Below, piece by piece: positions 19,285 to 28,818 of a DNA stretch of 64,000 nt (positions within the stretch are counted from its first letter, which is position 1; each line of letters begins with the position of its first letter). The translations under genes and the position numbers were made by a program. The notes beneath the pieces were generated by a model. The model saw only the letters and a list, made by a program, of their open reading frames with translations. It was not told the DNA's origin and made no database searches. The stretch lies in the NCBI GenBank assembly GCA_013403005.1, contig JACBOA010000001.1:326001-390000 (forward strand), written 5' to 3'. The DNA comes from Methanobacteriaceae archaeon (GTDB lineage Archaea; Methanobacteriota; Methanobacteria; Methanobacteriales; Methanobacteriaceae).

Positions 19285-20565
19285 TTATTTTTTGTCTTTC
19301 ATTTCCTGGGTCTGGTGATGTATAACCACTTTATTATCTGGTATGTCCCGGTAAATTATGGCACCGGATCCCACGGATGAATTTAAACCCACAGTAACCC
19401 CGGGATTAAAACTGGAGTTTATACCAGTTTTTACCCCATCAGCGAAGATCACTCCCATTTTACGCCTTCCACTGTCAATTCTTTTCCCCTTCACCGTGAC
19501 TTTAACTCCTCCGTCATCAAAGCGCAGGTTGGCAATGTTGGTACCGGCGGCAATGTTACAGTCAGCTCCAATAATGGAATCACCCACATAAGAGAGATGG
19601 TTTACATTGGTTCCATCCATAATAATTGAATTTTTTATTTCAACAGCGTTACCCACATTAACGTTATTCCCGATTGAGGTGTGTTTGCGCAGGAAGGTGT
19701 TAGGCCCCACATCGCAGTTTTCACCGATATAAACCGGGCCCATAATATAAGTACCGGAACGGATAATACTGCCTTTTTTAAGTATTAGGGGTCCGTGGAT
19801 GGTTACTCCTTCCTCCACTTCACCTTCAATTTTTGATTCTGATAATTCCAAAAAGTGTTCGTTCAATTCCAGAAATTCCCAGGGACGCCCCACATCGATC
19901 CATTTATCATGGGATACCAGGCCTAAAACCTTCTCACCCTGTTTAATTTGAATTTTCAAAGAGTCAGTTATTTCATATTCTCCTCTTTCGGATTTTTCAG
20001 TTTTAACAATGGCCTTGAATATGTTCTCATCAAAAAGATAGATCCCGGCATTTATAAGGTTACTGGGAGCTTCACCAGGGGATGGTTTTTCCACAATGTC
20101 TTTAATACAGTCATCTTCAAGCTCCACCACTCCAAAAGAGGAAGGATCATCAACTTCAGTGAGAACCAGAATAGAATGCGCCTGAGATTCATTATATTTA
20201 TTTATTAAACTTTTTATGAGGGAATTACCCAGAATTATATCTCCGTTGGTTACTATGAAGGCGTCATCATCTTTTTTTATTGTATTTGCTACTTGGCCAA
20301 TGGCATGAGCAGTTCCCAAACGTTCTTTCTGGGTCACGTAGTTAATATTAACCCCTAAACTTTTCCCATCTTTGAAATGTTCTTCCACTGCTTCTTTATG
20401 GTAACCCACGACCATAGTGATGTCGGTTATCCCCGCATCACGCAATGCCTTAACATTATACTCCAGGAGAGGTTTTCCACCTACTGGAAGCATGGTTTTA
20501 GGTCTGGTGAGTGTTAGAGGTCTCATTCTGGTTCCTTCACCTGCGGTAAGTATAACTGCCCTCAT
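19285..20565 (-). CDS. glmU: Bifunctional GlcN-1-P acetyltransferase / UDP-GlcNAc pyrophosphorylase (archaeal GlmU type)
   Basis: 426 residues. The N-terminal nucleotidyltransferase domain has LTAGEGTRMRPLTLTRPK and the metal-binding NGDII; the C-terminal left-handed beta-helix begins at about 245 (GVTIHGPLILKKGSIIRSG). Archaeal homologues make UDP-GlcNAc from GlcN-1-P, acetyl-CoA and UTP. The product feeds pseudomurein and glycoprotein synthesis. Together with glmM upstream on the same strand it forms the amino-sugar branch. A sugar-1-phosphate nucleotidyltransferase for glucose or dTDP sugars is less likely given glmM next door. Confidence 0.88.
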   Translation of the reverse strand: MRAVILTAGEGTRMRPLTLTRPKTMLPVGGKPLLEYNVKALRDAGITDITMVVGYHKEAVEEHFKDGKSLGVNINYVTQKERLGTAHAIGQVANTIKKDDDAFIVTNGDIILGNSLIKSLINKYNESQAHSILVLTEVDDPSSFGVVELEDDCIKDIVEKPSPGEAPSNLINAGIYLFDENIFKAIVKTEKSERGEYEITDSLKIQIKQGEKVLGLVSHDKWIDVGRPWEFLELNEHFLELSESKIEGEVEEGVTIHGPLILKKGSIIRSGTYIMGPVYIGENCDVGPNTFLRKHTSIGNNVNVGNAVEIKNSIIMDGTNVNHLSYVGDSIIGADCNIAAGTNIANLRFDDGGVKVTVKGKRIDSGRRKMGVIFADGVKTGINSSFNPGVTVGLNSSVGSGAIIYRDIPDNKVVIHHQTQEMKDKK

Positions 20566-20696
20566 ATAAAACTCCTCTTTAATATCTGATCAGTTTAAGG
20601 AATTATTAACCTTCTGATTGGTCGTTCTTAACCCTTATTGACGGCACATAATGTTTTTTCCTATTAGGATTGACTTTGACCTGTTGTTTGCCCAGA

Positions 20697-20714
20697 AGGT
20701 TAGGGGTAACCTTG
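20697..20714. other. Hairpin between glmM and glmU
   Basis: AAGGTTA at 20697-20703 pairs with TAACCTT at 20708-20714 around a GGGG loop. It lies about 110 bases after the glmM stop and 130 bases before the glmU start in the direction of transcription. It could be a transcript-processing or stability element; no protein site is known. Confidence 0.3.
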
Positions 20715-20823
20715 TTTTCAATTCATAAAAATTTTTAAAACTATTAACTAACCTTTTTAATTGAACTTTTTTTATTAGTTTGTAATTAATATAAGTTTAT
20801 AATAAATTCTTCAAATAATAGTT

Positions 20824-22296
20824 TTAAAGTAAACTGCGAATGAATTCTGCGGACTTTTCATGTATCTCCTGGGCTTTATCCTGGGTTTTGCCTTCAAGGG
20901 TTATTCTTACGAAGGACTCAGTTCCTGAGGGTCTTACCAGAACCCAGCTACCATCTCTAAACGATATTCTCACCCCATCTTTACGGTTAATATCTTCCAC
21001 ATCCTCAAAAATCTGGGAAAGATCTGAATTGACTTTTCCCATTATCATCTCTTTTTGATCATCCCTGCAGTCAATTTTATCCCTTATGGTGGGGAAACTG
21101 GGAACATCATCCAGGAGCTTGGAGAGAGGTCCTCTCTTTTGAACCAGTTCTATAACCCTCAGAGCGGATAATATTCCATCAGGACACATGCAGAACTGGG
21201 GATGCAGCCATGTGCCTGAGGGTTCTCCTCCGAACCTGGCAAGGGGTTCATCATGATTTTGGTTTAGTTGGTGGATCATCTCTGCCACATGCACATCCCC
21301 CACCTTTGTTCGCTCTACTGTACCACCTACTTCTTCCAGTGCACGGTCAATGCAGGCGGATGCATCTACAGTGGTAACTACACAACCTCCCATCTCTGCT
21401 GAAACCAGAGCCAGTAGTTTATCGAAATCAGCCATTCTCCCCTTATCATCCACAGCCACCATTCGATCAGCATCACCGTCATGGGCTATCCCCAAGTCGG
21501 CACCAGTTGCCTTCACCACTTTCATAAGTTCCTTTAAGTTAGCAGCGGATGGTTCTGGTTTTCTGCCAGGGAAGAAACCATCTGGTTGAGCATTTAAACT
21601 TACCACCTTGCATCCTGCTTTTCTTAAAATTAGGGGTGAAAGATAAGATGCAGCACCATTGGCACAATCCACAACCACTTTAAGACCGGGTTTGATGTCC
21701 ATTAAATTCAGTAAGTCTTCAATATAATCATTAACAATGGGGCTTTTGTCTTCAATTTTCCCTATATCCTGCCAGGGTGCCTTAAAGAAATCTTTTTCAT
21801 GGATTATTTTTTCAATGGCCCGTTCCTGTTTTTGAAGGTAGGCCATGCCATCTGGATTCCAGAGTTTAATCCCATTATCTGGAGAGGGATTATGTGATGC
21901 AGTAATCATAACTCCTGCATCTGCCCCTAGTTTCATGGTTGCATAGCCGACTACTGGTGTGGGAACCATTCCCAGACTTAAAACATGGCAACCTCCTTCT
22001 AGGATACCGGAGGTCACTGCTCTTTCCAGCATTAAATTGGAGGTTCGAGTGTCATAACCCACAACTACTCTACTTCCTTTCCCAAGGTAAGTTGAAACAG
22101 CTTTACCTACCTTTAGTGCTAATTCGGGGGTTATTTCGTCTTCTATTTTTCCCCTTATTCCAGAGGTGCCGAAAAGTTTGGGAATATTAGTTTCAGATTC
22201 AGAAATACCTCTTTTAGACTTATCAATATCATTTTTTGTTTCAGAAGTAATATTTTTAGATTTAGGAATATCATCTTTAGAAATATCAGGATCCAT
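20824..22296 (-). CDS. glmM: Phosphoglucosamine mutase with charged N-terminal extension
   Basis: 490 residues. The core starts at KLFGTSGIRG. The phosphoserine loop TASHNPSPDNGIK, the metal loop HDGDADRMVAV, the sugar loop GGEPSGTW and the phosphate loop RPSGTES are all present. It converts GlcN-6-P to GlcN-1-P (some archaeal homologues also use other hexose phosphates). About 40 extra residues rich in Asp, Lys and Ser (ISKDDIPKSKNITSETKN) precede the core. Start: GGGG at 22308-22305 lies 8 bases before ATG 22296, better than TTG 22302. It overlaps the stop of apgM, so the two are translationally coupled. Confidence 0.92.
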   Translation of the reverse strand: MDPDISKDDIPKSKNITSETKNDIDKSKRGISESETNIPKLFGTSGIRGKIEDEITPELALKVGKAVSTYLGKGSRVVVGYDTRTSNLMLERAVTSGILEGGCHVLSLGMVPTPVVGYATMKLGADAGVMITASHNPSPDNGIKLWNPDGMAYLQKQERAIEKIIHEKDFFKAPWQDIGKIEDKSPIVNDYIEDLLNLMDIKPGLKVVVDCANGAASYLSPLILRKAGCKVVSLNAQPDGFFPGRKPEPSAANLKELMKVVKATGADLGIAHDGDADRMVAVDDKGRMADFDKLLALVSAEMGGCVVTTVDASACIDRALEEVGGTVERTKVGDVHVAEMIHQLNQNHDEPLARFGGEPSGTWLHPQFCMCPDGILSALRVIELVQKRGPLSKLLDDVPSFPTIRDKIDCRDDQKEMIMGKVNSDLSQIFEDVEDINRKDGVRISFRDGSWVLVRPSGTESFVRITLEGKTQDKAQEIHEKSAEFIRSLL

Positions 22297-22298
22297 AT

Positions 22299-23525
22299 TC
22301 AAGCCCCAAATTTACTGGATCGGTTCATAAGGTCCATAAGTATGTTCATAATGTCACTGCCTCTGATGCGGCACAGGCCGCCACGGGTTGCAGATCTTTC
22401 ATTGAATTTATCAACCTGATCCACCCGGACATCGGGTCCCTTAATAACCAGGGGAACCGGGTCTCCAGTATGGTCCATTACCGAGATAGGTGTGGAATGA
22501 TCAGCAGTTAAAATGAAATAAACATCTTCAACTTCCATCACTTTACCCACCACACCATCAACCTTTTCTATGAATTCAACTTTTTCATCCAGGTTGCCAT
22601 CGTGTCCGGCTTCATCTGCACCATCTATATTAATCAGGATGAAATCATAATCCGCTGTTGCGGTTTCCAGGATTTTGTTGGTGATGTTATCAATGTTCGT
22701 GTCCACTCCGCCAGTAGCTCCTTCAACTTCAATAACATCCATCCCAGTAATATTTGCAATTCCATGAATAAGCCCAGTTTCAGCGATACACGCGGATTTT
22801 AGACCGTACTTGTCATTAAATGCCTCTACATCTGGAACCGCCCCTGCACCTCGAGGAACAGTGACGTTGGCTGGATTTTCACCATTTCTTATCCGTTCAA
22901 TATTAACTGGATGGTCCTTCAAAAGATGGTAGGACTCCTTAATAACTTTGTTTAAAATTTCAGCAGTTTTATCCGCTTCTGGGGAACCATCCAGCCCCTT
23001 TACTTTTTTAACTTTTTTCCCATCATATTTGGGATCCGCATCAGAGATCTGGTCAGATAATCCTTCTCCTCTTAAAACTAAAACTGCTCGGTGGCCGGTG
23101 GATTCTTTGAAGATGATCTCCACATCTTCTTCAATATCCATAGAATTGAGTGTTTCTACTAAATCTTTGGTCCCTTCCCTAATTCTACCAGCTCTGCGGT
23201 CAGTAATTATTCCCTGGTCATTAAGAGTGGAGAAATTACAGCGAAATGCTATATCTCCTGGTAGTACATTCACACCCACTCCGGCTGCTTCAAAGGGCCC
23301 TCTGCCCGTGTAAACTTGGTAAGGATCATAACCCAGTATGGAGAGGTGGGCCGTGTCACTACCAGGTCTTATACCTGGTTTTATGGAGTCCATAATCCCA
23401 TTTACTCCTAACTTGGCCATTCGATCCATATTAGGGGTTTTTGCTGCTTCTAATGGGGTTTTGTTGCCTAATTCCTTAAGGGGACGGTCTGCCATTCCAT
23501 CAATTATCATTATGATTCCCTTCAT
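22299..23525 (-). CDS. apgM: 2,3-Bisphosphoglycerate-independent phosphoglycerate mutase, archaeal type
   Basis: 408 residues of the alkaline-phosphatase superfamily, archaeal aPGAM branch. Metal-site blocks are MIIDGMADRP near the start, SDTAHLSILGYDPY, DEAGHDGNLDEKV and TADHSTP. It interconverts 3- and 2-phosphoglycerate in gluconeogenesis. Length is normal. Its end overlaps the start of glmM and the DUF92 gene ends 4 bases before its start, so apgM sits in a tight operon from rps3ae to glmM. Relatives of this fold also include cofactor-independent phosphomutases; the archaeal motifs favour PGM. Confidence 0.92.
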   Translation of the reverse strand: MKGIIMIIDGMADRPLKELGNKTPLEAAKTPNMDRMAKLGVNGIMDSIKPGIRPGSDTAHLSILGYDPYQVYTGRGPFEAAGVGVNVLPGDIAFRCNFSTLNDQGIITDRRAGRIREGTKDLVETLNSMDIEEDVEIIFKESTGHRAVLVLRGEGLSDQISDADPKYDGKKVKKVKGLDGSPEADKTAEILNKVIKESYHLLKDHPVNIERIRNGENPANVTVPRGAGAVPDVEAFNDKYGLKSACIAETGLIHGIANITGMDVIEVEGATGGVDTNIDNITNKILETATADYDFILINIDGADEAGHDGNLDEKVEFIEKVDGVVGKVMEVEDVYFILTADHSTPISVMDHTGDPVPLVIKGPDVRVDQVDKFNERSATRGGLCRIRGSDIMNILMDLMNRSSKFGA

Positions 23526-23529
23526 ATTA

Positions 23530-24207
23530 TCACCATATCAACCATACCATGATATTACCCAATAAAGCTCCGGCTAATGTAGCCAGGAGATTAACATGTT
23601 CATTGGTGAGGTAACCTTTGATTTCCAGAACTGCTCCCAGGATACTATCCACAAAGCAGCCAAAAGTCCCGGCAACCACGGCTATTAACATTGTTCTGGT
23701 CAGATCAGGATACACTCCCAGAATATAAGCGGCTAATCCAATCAGAGCAGCTCCTAAAATTCCTGCAGCAGTCCCTAATACTGATATTCCTCCATCTGTA
23801 CCTGGAGGGACTTTTTTAAAGTTAGTTATAAGGCGGGGGGTGCTTACTACTCCCACCTCGCTGGCCATGGTATCAGAGGTTGCTGTGGCTATTGAACCAA
23901 TGAATCCTGCATAGTTACCAAATGCAGCCATTACAAAGGCAACAATACCATTGGAAACCACATTTTTAATGGTTCTGGTGCCTTCGTAGACTCCAATTTC
24001 TTTCTTATAATCATGTTTGTATCGGGTGAATGCCACACCCAGAATGAGAAATAAAAATATTAAAAAAAGCCAGTTCACACCGGCGGCGAAGATGATGATC
24101 ACGCCCATTATGATCATGAAAATGGATCCCAGGAGATCTAGGGCTTTTCTTGCGTAGGTAATGAGCCCTATCATCACCAGGAGGACCACATATTCCCAGC
24201 TAATCAT
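23530..24207 (-). CDS. DUF92 integral membrane protein (VTE6-like)
   Basis: 225 residues with about six helices. The conserved DUF92 motifs GSIATATSDTMASEVGVVS and GTDGGISVLGTAAG are present. Plant VTE6 in this family phosphorylates phytyl phosphate; archaeal members may act on isoprenoid phosphates such as geranylgeranyl phosphate, but this is untested here. It lies between rps3ae and apgM with only 12 and 4 bases of spacing, in one operon. Confidence 0.85.
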   Translation of the reverse strand: MISWEYVVLLVMIGLITYARKALDLLGSIFMIIMGVIIIFAAGVNWLFLIFLFLILGVAFTRYKHDYKKEIGVYEGTRTIKNVVSNGIVAFVMAAFGNYAGFIGSIATATSDTMASEVGVVSTPRLITNFKKVPPGTDGGISVLGTAAGILGAALIGLAAYILGVYPDLTRTMLIAVVAGTFGCFVDSILGAVLEIKGYLTNEHVNLLATLAGALLGNIMVWLIW

Positions 24208-24219
24208 CTATCTCCCAGA

Positions 24220-25153
<934 letters not shown>

Positions 25154-25591
25154 TCAGGCATACCAGGCAACAAGAACAATAAAAATACCACTTAATAAGT
25201 TAGCCAGGAACCAACCCACCTTTCCTGAACTGCTTCGGTATTTGCAACCCCTACTTTCCTGGTTCCTACTCCAGAACCAGAAACTGATGCTATGGTATAT
25301 AAATATCACTCCTGGAATCCAGGCCAGTTTATAACTCCACTGAGCACTGAAGATGAGTCCCACTCCAATGAAACCATAAATCCAACCAATAACAATATCC
25401 GCCATAGCCAGGCCTTTCTCATAATCTTTATACTCTTCCAAGATTCCCTTCTCAGCTATACCTAACTCGACAGCCCGGTTCCAATCAACAATACTTATGA
25501 GTTGGCCAATGAAATGGAAAACAAAACCAATTATTAGAACCAAAATTCCGGATAGGATATGGGCATAGGGAAATAATTCAATCAACCTCAC
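25154..25591 (-). CDS. Small four-helix membrane protein, unknown
   Basis: 145 residues with four hydrophobic helices: about 10-32, 64-84, 87-108 and 124-144. A soluble loop (VDWNRAVELGIAEKGILEEY) lies between helices 1 and 2, and CKYRSSSGKVG between 3 and 4. I do not recognise the family. The region upstream contains no visible partner; the next gene is divergent. Composition and size resemble short Methanobacterium-specific membrane proteins. Confidence 0.55.
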   Translation of the reverse strand: MRLIELFPYAHILSGILVLIIGFVFHFIGQLISIVDWNRAVELGIAEKGILEEYKDYEKGLAMADIVIGWIYGFIGVGLIFSAQWSYKLAWIPGVIFIYHSISFWFWSRNQESRGCKYRSSSGKVGWFLANLLSGIFIVLVAWYA

Positions 25592-25802
25592 CTCCCCCTA
25601 AAATATGTGTAGGGTACTTGGTACTCAGTGTAGGTAAAACCTTTCATAAACTTTTTATCTCATGATGTATATAATCTTATTAATCAATGATTTACTAATT
25701 GGGCTTAAAGCTTAGAATTTTGGATTTATAATATTTTAAACGAATTAAAATAAAAAAATAACCTTTATTTCGGTGTAATTTAAAAAGGGGGGGTGTAATT
25801 CA

Positions 25803-26273
25803 ATGTGGCAAGTATCAAACAAGCTCTGGGTAATAACTACAGCTCCTTTAGTGTTGGTGGGAGTGGGAATGATTGTTTATGGTTTAATGGTATCCCCAGA
25901 AGCTCTGAATGATGATGGATATCCACTTAACAATTTTCTATTTATAATGGGTGGCGCATTCATAGTTTTTCCACTTTTAGGAGCTTTAGGAGTTTATTAT
26001 TATTACAAAAGGATCAATGATCGGGAAACATACCTCTTGAATGAGGGTATAAGGGGTGAAGCAGAGATTCTGAGCCGGGAACAGACTGGAACTTATATCA
26101 ATGAGCAACCACAAGTCAAATTCAAACTCAGAATTACCACACCTGCAGAAACATACGAGTTGGAACATAAAGAAATAGTAAACCTACTGGATATGGGTTC
26201 CATTCCGGTTGGTAGGAAAGTTACAGTAATGATTCATCCGGATAATCCTAAAGACATTCTCCTGGTTTTATAA
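25803..26273 (+). CDS. DUF3592-like membrane protein
   Basis: 156 residues: two helices (about 7-29 and 42-64) followed by a beta-rich domain with GEAEILSREQTGTYINEQP, then PVGRKVTVMIHPDNPKDILLVL. The pattern of two helices, then a beta domain ending in a DP-N-P motif is typical of DUF3592-type proteins. GGGGGGG at about 25787-25793 precedes ATG 25803. No function is known for this group. Confidence 0.6.
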   Translation: MWQVSNKLWVITTAPLVLVGVGMIVYGLMVSPEALNDDGYPLNNFLFIMGGAFIVFPLLGALGVYYYYKRINDRETYLLNEGIRGEAEILSREQTGTYINEQPQVKFKLRITTPAETYELEHKEIVNLLDMGSIPVGRKVTVMIHPDNPKDILLVL

Positions 26274-26338
26274 AGATATTTTTTTACTGATAGGGAGATT
26301 TTTTTAGTTTTTACCTGGATAGATCTACTTAGGAAGTT

Positions 26339-26671
26339 TTATTCATAAATTTTATTCATAAATATTTCATGGTCTATGAAACGCTTTAAAACTTCTTCAA
26401 CACTCCCTTCATCTTCAACTAGTTTTAAATTTGCTTTTTTAATACCATATTTTGCTTTCATACCAGCTTGAGCTGCAATAATGACTTGGCAGTCTCCCAG
26501 GATCTGGAGGCCCTTGTGCCACTGGTGTTTTTCTTCAGGGTTAATATGGGTCTTAATATATTCAATAAATTCCGCATCATCCCCACCATCCCACTGGTAT
26601 ATGGCAAATCCCTTGGCCCTGCCAAAATGATCTGCATTAATCTGGTCTGAAGTTGCCACTGCAATTCTCAT
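26339..26671 (-). CDS. NifX/NafY-like (dinitrogenase FeMo-cofactor) family protein
   Basis: 110 residues starting MRIAVATSDQINADHFGRAK, a signature of the small NifX/NifB-C-terminal/NafY fold, with QVIIAAQAGMKAKYGIKK later. The domain binds metal clusters, but most archaeal copies outside nif loci have no known role. No nif gene is nearby, so a general iron-sulfur cluster or electron-carrier role is more likely. AAAGGGA lies 6 bases before ATG 26671; an in-frame TTG at 26698 is rejected. Confidence 0.8.
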   Translation of the reverse strand: MRIAVATSDQINADHFGRAKGFAIYQWDGGDDAEFIEYIKTHINPEEKHQWHKGLQILGDCQVIIAAQAGMKAKYGIKKANLKLVEDEGSVEEVLKRFIDHEIFMNKIYE

Positions 26672-26740
26672 ATAGGGTCCCTTTCCTTTAATTGGCAAAT
26701 AATATTATTTTTCTATAATTTTATGCCATTATTTTTATTA

Positions 26741-27478
26741 TTATTTTATGCATACAAAAACCGGTCTTTCACCGGATTTATCATCCCATGCAAGATCCTC
26801 ATAGTTACTGTAGATGTGACATTGGAACCCGGTTTCTTCCAGAATCCTCATTACATCCCGTGTGGAAAAAACACCAATCTGGTGCTGGTCAATTTCAAAA
26901 TCCATCACTCCATCTTCTTTAATCAGGAAGACAAAGTTGGCATTGAAAACTCCATCATAGAGCCGGCTCTGGGATATCCTGGCCAGCTGAAGATCTCCTT
27001 CAACTACCGCATCAACCAGCATCCTTCCTTCTTCCCAATTTTCAGTACAGAATCCCAAATCGAATATTAAAACTCCACCAACTTTTAAATGACTATAAAA
27101 ATTTTTAAATGTTTTTTCAAGGTCAATAAGGTTGGTGTGGTAGTTTATAGATGAAAAAAGGCAGATTATAACATCGAATTCATGTTGCAAGTCCAGTTCT
27201 CTCATGTCACCCTGGATTAACTCCATTTCCGGAACCTTTTCATGGGCAATATGTAACATATCCTCATTTAAATCCAATCCCACTATCTGGAATGAATCTT
27301 GAAGGTACTGGGCATGATTACCAGTTCCACAGGCCACATCAAGAAGATGATTACCATCAGATGTTTTAAACTGGTCTACAACCATTTTCACAAATTCTGC
27401 TTCTCCAGAATAATCCATCCATTGGTAGATAAGGTCATAGTAAGGTGCGAATTTCCGGTAAAGTTGCTGTTCGGGCAT
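26741..27478 (-). CDS. Class I SAM-dependent methyltransferase
   Basis: 245 residues. Motif I is LLDVACGTGNHAQYL, motif II VGLDLNEDMLHIAHEKVPE, and FDVIICLFSSINY the post-II block. The N-terminus YRKFAPYYDLIYQWMDYS is typical of small-molecule methyltransferases with the YDLIY start. The substrate cannot be told from sequence. It lies 70 bases from the NifX-like gene, same strand. Confidence 0.85.
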   Translation of the reverse strand: MPEQQLYRKFAPYYDLIYQWMDYSGEAEFVKMVVDQFKTSDGNHLLDVACGTGNHAQYLQDSFQIVGLDLNEDMLHIAHEKVPEMELIQGDMRELDLQHEFDVIICLFSSINYHTNLIDLEKTFKNFYSHLKVGGVLIFDLGFCTENWEEGRMLVDAVVEGDLQLARISQSRLYDGVFNANFVFLIKEDGVMDFEIDQHQIGVFSTRDVMRILEETGFQCHIYSNYEDLAWDDKSGERPVFVCIK

Positions 27479-27630
27479 AGTATCATTAAAAGGTTTGTAA
27501 AGGATTAATATCTTATTAATATCTTATTAATGGTGATGTTTTAATTCTGATGTTACTTTGGATAGTCTTTTTTTCTTAATCTAATCTTAATAGTACTTCT
27601 GTTCAGTTATATGGGTATGGCGAAAGATTA

Positions 27631-28197
27631 TCATTTAATCTTTTTTATGAGTTGGGCAACGTTATCTGCAAATCTTTGAATGGTTTCGATTCCTTCAGTA
27701 TCCTCTTCAACTTCTCCTGGCTTCCACCCGAAGACCATGTTCCAGTAGGTGCTTCCCGGGACGATCATGTCATTTATGAAGAAGAACATGAGCATTTCCT
27801 GTATGGTGGCAGTGTGACCACCTCTCCGGGCCACAGCAATGGGACCGCCCACTTTCCATGATAAGAAATTTCCTGAAACCCTGCTGACCATTCCAATTCT
27901 CTGCAGGGCTGACATCATCTCACCCCTTGCTGTTCCAAAGTATACGGGTGAACCAACAATGAAACCGTCTGCTAATTTTATTTTTTCAATGATTTCGTTG
28001 AGACCATCTTTAAGGGCGCATTGGTGTAATTCAGAGCATTTTCCACAGGCAATACAGGAACGGATTTTCATCTGCCTTAAAGATATTATTTCAGTTTCAA
28101 GTCCCTTTTCTTCTATGGTCTTGGCACATTCTTCCAGTACTTGCATGGTATTACTTTCTTTACGGGGGCTGGCGCATAAAATTAAAACTTTACTCAT
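27631..28197 (-). CDS. Iron-sulfur flavoprotein, flavodoxin-like NADPH-dependent FMN reductase family
   Basis: 188 residues. The flavodoxin-like fold shows ILCASPRKESNTMQVLEEC as phosphate loop and GSPVYFGTARGEMMSALQR. A compact cysteine set, CIACGKC then C six residues on, near 48-60 fits the Isf-type [4Fe-4S] site. Isf proteins of methanogens move electrons and protect against oxygen or peroxide. Length fits. Partner carriers are not adjacent. Confidence 0.87.
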   Translation of the reverse strand: MSKVLILCASPRKESNTMQVLEECAKTIEEKGLETEIISLRQMKIRSCIACGKCSELHQCALKDGLNEIIEKIKLADGFIVGSPVYFGTARGEMMSALQRIGMVSRVSGNFLSWKVGGPIAVARRGGHTATIQEMLMFFFINDMIVPGSTYWNMVFGWKPGEVEEDTEGIETIQRFADNVAQLIKKIK

Positions 28198-28818
28198 AAA
28201 AAACCTCCCTAAATATCTTTTTTATTTTATTTTTTTATCTTCATATTCATATTAGTCTACAACTATTTTAAATCTATAAATATTATTTGAACAATTATTT
28301 TATTATTTTGGCTTTTTTAAATCCCTGCATCATTATCAAATCCAATATTTATTGTTATTATTATCTGAATGTCTGCTTAGGACTCTAAATTTATTTCTAT
28401 TGGTTTTCGCTCTTTAGATCGACACTTCTTCAACTTTATTCTAAGTAAGGTCGATAATTTTTTTTTTGGTTTAAAGTTACCAAAAATGGGGTATTTTTAA
28501 CATTTTTCATTTACCAATTGACCTATAATTGTTTTTAATTTGTTTTTAATAAATATAATGTCGTTTATTTCATGATTCTAAATTATTTTAGCCTTTTTTG
28601 GATTAGATCGTTAAAACACATCTTAAATTCGTGTGAAAAAAATTATATGTAGGTTATAGTCATATATTAATATTAGAAATCGTCATAAATATCATTAAAA
28701 TAAAAGAATTTGCAAATTCTCAATCAATGCAGTCATGACCATAAACTTCTCTAATGGTGATAAAAAGTGCATAAATTTCATTGAAAAATGAAGAAAAATT
28801 AAAAGGAGGTGAGAAATA
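28198..28818. promoter_or_regulatory. Long upstream region of the beta-propeller gene with a 16-base palindrome
   Basis: These 621 bases hold no supported gene. A perfect palindrome AGAATTTGCAAATTCT lies at 28705-28720, about 100 bases before the propeller gene start. GGAGGTGA at 28805-28812, 6 bases before ATG 28819, is an ideal ribosome-binding site, matching the anti-SD at eight positions. No leader hairpin is obvious. The length and strong site suggest a highly expressed, regulated surface protein. Confidence 0.45.
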
